A DNA stretch of 64,000 nucleotides from the NCBI GenBank assembly GCA_019916065.1, contig CM034239.1, positions 35,984,419 to 36,048,418 on the forward strand, written 5' to 3'. Positions 61,272 through 64,000 of the stretch are shown piece after piece. The notes under the pieces are model-generated. The model made no database searches and was not told the origin of the DNA. It saw only the letters and a list, made by a program, of their open reading frames with translations. A program made the position numbers and the translations under genes. Within the stretch, counting starts at the first letter, position 1. The number at the start of each line of letters is the position of its first letter. The DNA comes from Vitellaria paradoxa (taxonomy: Eukaryota > Streptophyta > Magnoliopsida > Ericales > Sapotaceae).

Positions 61272-61910
61272 GGTCTCACACTATATGATAGTACCTCTTC
61301 AATAGGCACAGGGAATTGGTATCCCGAGCCAGCGACATCGTAGGGAGACGAACGGCCTCTTCCTTGCTTATATTCAGCCTCTCCAGATCCAAGTTCCCAA
61401 CTTTGTCGGCAATGAAAAAGAACTCGAAGGGTCTTCTGGCAAGCTGGTACTGTAATTGGCAATGGCAATGGCATTGGCATTGGTTGCTGATTCCATCTCA
61501 CATTTTATTTGTATATGTTGTATATATTAATCTTGACTTATGATAGTGAGAAATTTTATAATAATTTTATTACTAATTTTTATATGTTCATATACGGCGA
61601 GTCAATCTGTGTGTGTATGCATCGAGAGCATTGCATAGAGTTTCATTACAAAAATGCCCAACTGGATTTGCAGGTCAATTAGATTACGAACGAAGGATTT
61701 TATAGCAAAAATCATGGGTGAAGAAAACAAAGTACCGTCTTAGTCTCTGAGAAGTGAGATCAAAGAAATCCGCATCCCAGTTTCATCCCCTTCGGTAACA
61801 ATGGAAACCAAGGACGTCCGGCGTAACCGTTTACCTACGGTAATAAGAAATCTAAGAAGAGAAAAAAAAAAAAAATGAAAGGAGTAAATAGTTGTAACCC
61901 ACAAATTAAT

Positions 61911-61942
<32 letters not shown>

Positions 61943-62791
61943 ATTTTTATTTTTATACGTTATTTTTATAATTTTTCATGTAAATTTAATTTTGATGAAA
62001 CCATGCCTGGATCATTGTTAAATTTTTTAGTTTATTTTAATTAATGATTTTTATTTTTATAAGTTATTTTTATTATCATTAATATAAATTTATTTTTTAA
62101 ATTTACATTTAATATATTTAAAAATTAAATTATATTTCAATTTTTAATTAAATAATTATTTATGAGATTCTAATGTTTTTACCAGAAAATCTTACCAGTA
62201 TGCCTCATTTTATTTCATACTCATATTTTCTTTATTTTTTAAATTAAAAAAAATTTAGTAATTTTTCTTCAAAGTTTTATTGCAAAACTATATTTTAATA
62301 ATTTAATTCGTAAAGAATATTATAGAATTACTGAATAATAGATATTAAAATACTATGATATCACAAAATTATATTTAATAATTTGATTTATAAAATATCA
62401 TACAACTATTTCATTAATTAAAAAAATAAGAACCCTCGGATTGCAAAGACCAGAGGCTTCTGCTCCGAGGCCTCGAAGACGAGACACAACTTTGAAGGCG
62501 AGGGGGGCTCGATTGCAACGGCGAAGACGAAGCTGCGAATGAGGTGAGTGGTGACTGCGACTGCGAGGAAGACAAGACTGAGGCCAAGCTCCACTTTCTT
62601 CTTTGCGATCGAAGAAAAGGATTGAAGTAGAAGGCTCGAACGAACTGATCTGAGACATGAAGCAATAGGTACTTTTTGTAATTTTTGTTCTCAATACGAG
62701 TTACATTCTTCTCTTGAATTTCCCGACTCGCGTTGTTATGTCGTCGCCCCTGCCGATACCGAGGTGACAAGACCGATATCTCGGCGTATGG
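61272..62791. other. Unassigned region, possible leader exons of a plus-strand gene
   Basis: GC-richer patches at 61280-61480, 61740-61860 and 62440-62780 in AT-rich surroundings. A consensus donor context 'aatgag|gtgagt' occurs at about 62538-62546. No protein family is recognised in any frame, so this is only a possibility. Confidence 0.2.
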
Positions 62792-63142
62792 GGCGAGATT
62801 TTGAACCATGCAATTGTGATTGCAGAGCCATGTTTGCTAATTATTAATCGTCTACTAGTGATGGTCTGTCGTTTGGGGGACTATCCTTGTGGCATGGTAC
62901 GAGTGTAATTCTACTCACTTTTTTGGGGGGGGGGTGGATTTTGTGCTTTCTATTCGAGTTTGTCTTGGCGAGATTTTGAACCATGCAATTGTGATTGCAG
63001 AGTCATGTTTGCTAATTATTAATCGTCTACTAGTGATGGTTTGTCGTTTGGGGAACTATCCTTGTGGCATGGTACGAGTGTAATTCTACTCACTTTTTTT
63101 TGGGGGGGGGGGTGGATTTTGTGCTTTCTATTCGAGTTTGTC
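62792..63142. repeat. Recent tandem duplication, 175-bp unit
   Basis: Copies 62792-62966 and 62967-63142 differ at only a few bases (gccatg/gtcatg, ggtctg/ggtttg, gggggac/ggggaac) plus the T-G homopolymer length. Each carries a poly(T)-poly(G) junction. The two 60-64-codon frames here are copies of each other and not convincing genes. Confidence 0.95.
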
Positions 63143-64000
63143 ATGGAAGACAATTTTTAGCAATATTTTTTTATTCTGAGTTTCTTGTTAATTATGTAGT
63201 TTTGTGTACTCTGTTAAAAATGATAGCAGCGGAGCTCCAAGGTTGATGATTACATTGTATTTAAAAAAAAATAAAAATTGGAGTGGTTAATTTAGGAAAA
63301 CATTATGCTACATATTTAAATGTTACGAATTTAGACTTGCAATTTTTCTCAACTACAACTCATTCAATTTATATATATTTTGAAAACATGACGGAAATTA
63401 TGCATTACTCAAATGCGGGTAGATTATACTCTTAAAAAAAATTGATGTTTGTAATTTTTTTTAATAATATTTCATTCCATTTCACCTTATTTAAAACATA
63501 TAACCAACTATGGGAATGGGAATGCTCATTTGATTCCCATGTTTTTCTTGTTGGTAACCAAACAAGGGAATGGAATGGGCATTTCATTCCATTCTCTTGT
63601 TTAAATTCCTTTATGACTATTTTTCTGATTATAAATGGTAATGCATTAATTACATTTTAAATCTATGTTGGTGAATGAAGCTCAATGTGATTCCTGTCCT
63701 GTTTTTTATTGATTAACAATTGTAATGGGATTAGTGGTTGTTGAAGCAGTGTTGGGATTAGTTTGGTACATGTTTGATGGTCTGCAACGTTGGTTTTTGA
63801 GTTTCTATTGATGAATGAAGCTCACTTGTGTAACTTCATTTTCTCCAATTCTTTCAAATGATCATAATTTGCTAGATTTCTTTCCCTTTTTTTCCTCGAA
63901 GAAGCTTCATGATTGATGTATGTGTGTATGTGTTTTGTAGTTTTTATCTGCTAGCTTAGTTGTAGTGCCACTGCCCTGTTTGACTCTGATCTGAAGCTTC
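63143..64000. other. Right edge, no gene; MITE-like fragment
   Basis: 63455-63608 ('catttcattccatt', 'ttggtaaccaaacaa') resembles the right end of the element at 40344-41603. The rest could be intron or leader of a gene beyond the window; nothing supports it directly. Confidence 0.4.

Noticed and set aside
61262..61543. 79-aa and 75-aa opposite-strand ORFs
   Set aside because: Neither frame shows a known motif; part of one is a 'ggcaatggcaatgg' repeat.

Overview
Nuclear DNA of a flowering plant, most likely a eudicot. The evidence is two split genes with plant-type introns, a eukaryotic tRNA-Phe, and a very AT-rich background full of plant transposons (Tourist-like MITEs, Mutator-like elements, LINE and Ty3/gypsy remnants, a tRNA-derived SINE). 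The species cannot be named from the sequence.

Three genes are well supported. (1) A GBF-interacting protein 1 (GIP1) family gene lies on the minus strand from 28313 down to 11576. I resolved 11 coding exons whose phases all agree, giving 890 codons plus stop. (2) A bL20-family ribosomal protein gene, probably mitochondrial, lies on the minus strand from 57348 down to 48059. It has two coding exons, 124 codons plus stop, separated by an 8.9-kb intron. (3) A nuclear tRNA-Phe(GAA) lies on the plus strand at 43971-44043. No other protein gene could be supported. The right end (about 61.3-64 kb) may contain leader exons of a plus-strand gene beyond the window, but this is weak.

Layout: 1-3.3 kb is a 5'-truncated LINE and degenerate LTR-retrotransposon-like sequence. 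5.0-10.8 kb is stacked MITEs, a decayed Mutator-like element with non-repeat cargo, and a SINE with a perfect 15-bp target duplication. 11.2-28.6 kb is the GIP1 gene. Its last intron holds a 1373-bp fold-back element with a perfect 9-bp target duplication. 28.6-43.9 kb is gene-free: Tourist-like MITEs, a 1.26-kb palindrome and two LTR-like copies in opposite orientation. 43.97 kb is tRNA-Phe. 48-57.4 kb is the L20 gene, whose intron contains LINE debris and a 2238-bp Mutator-like element with a perfect 9-bp target duplication enclosing a broken LINE RNase H region. 57.5-64 kb is mostly featureless, with two tandem duplications near the right edge.

The genes do not form a pathway. GIP1 proteins are nuclear co-factors of G-box bZIP factors, L20 acts in organellar ribosome assembly, and tRNA-Phe serves cytosolic translation. 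I see no clearly novel biochemical system. The most interesting structures are the fold-back Mutator-like/Tourist chimera inside a transcribed intron, the Mutator-like element with LINE RNase H cargo, the Tourist-like family that carries its own ~135-bp satellite, and the microsatellites bracketing L20 exon 1, which leave an in-frame upstream ATG. The coding calls come from reading splice sites and recognising conserved protein sequence; no alignment or search was run.
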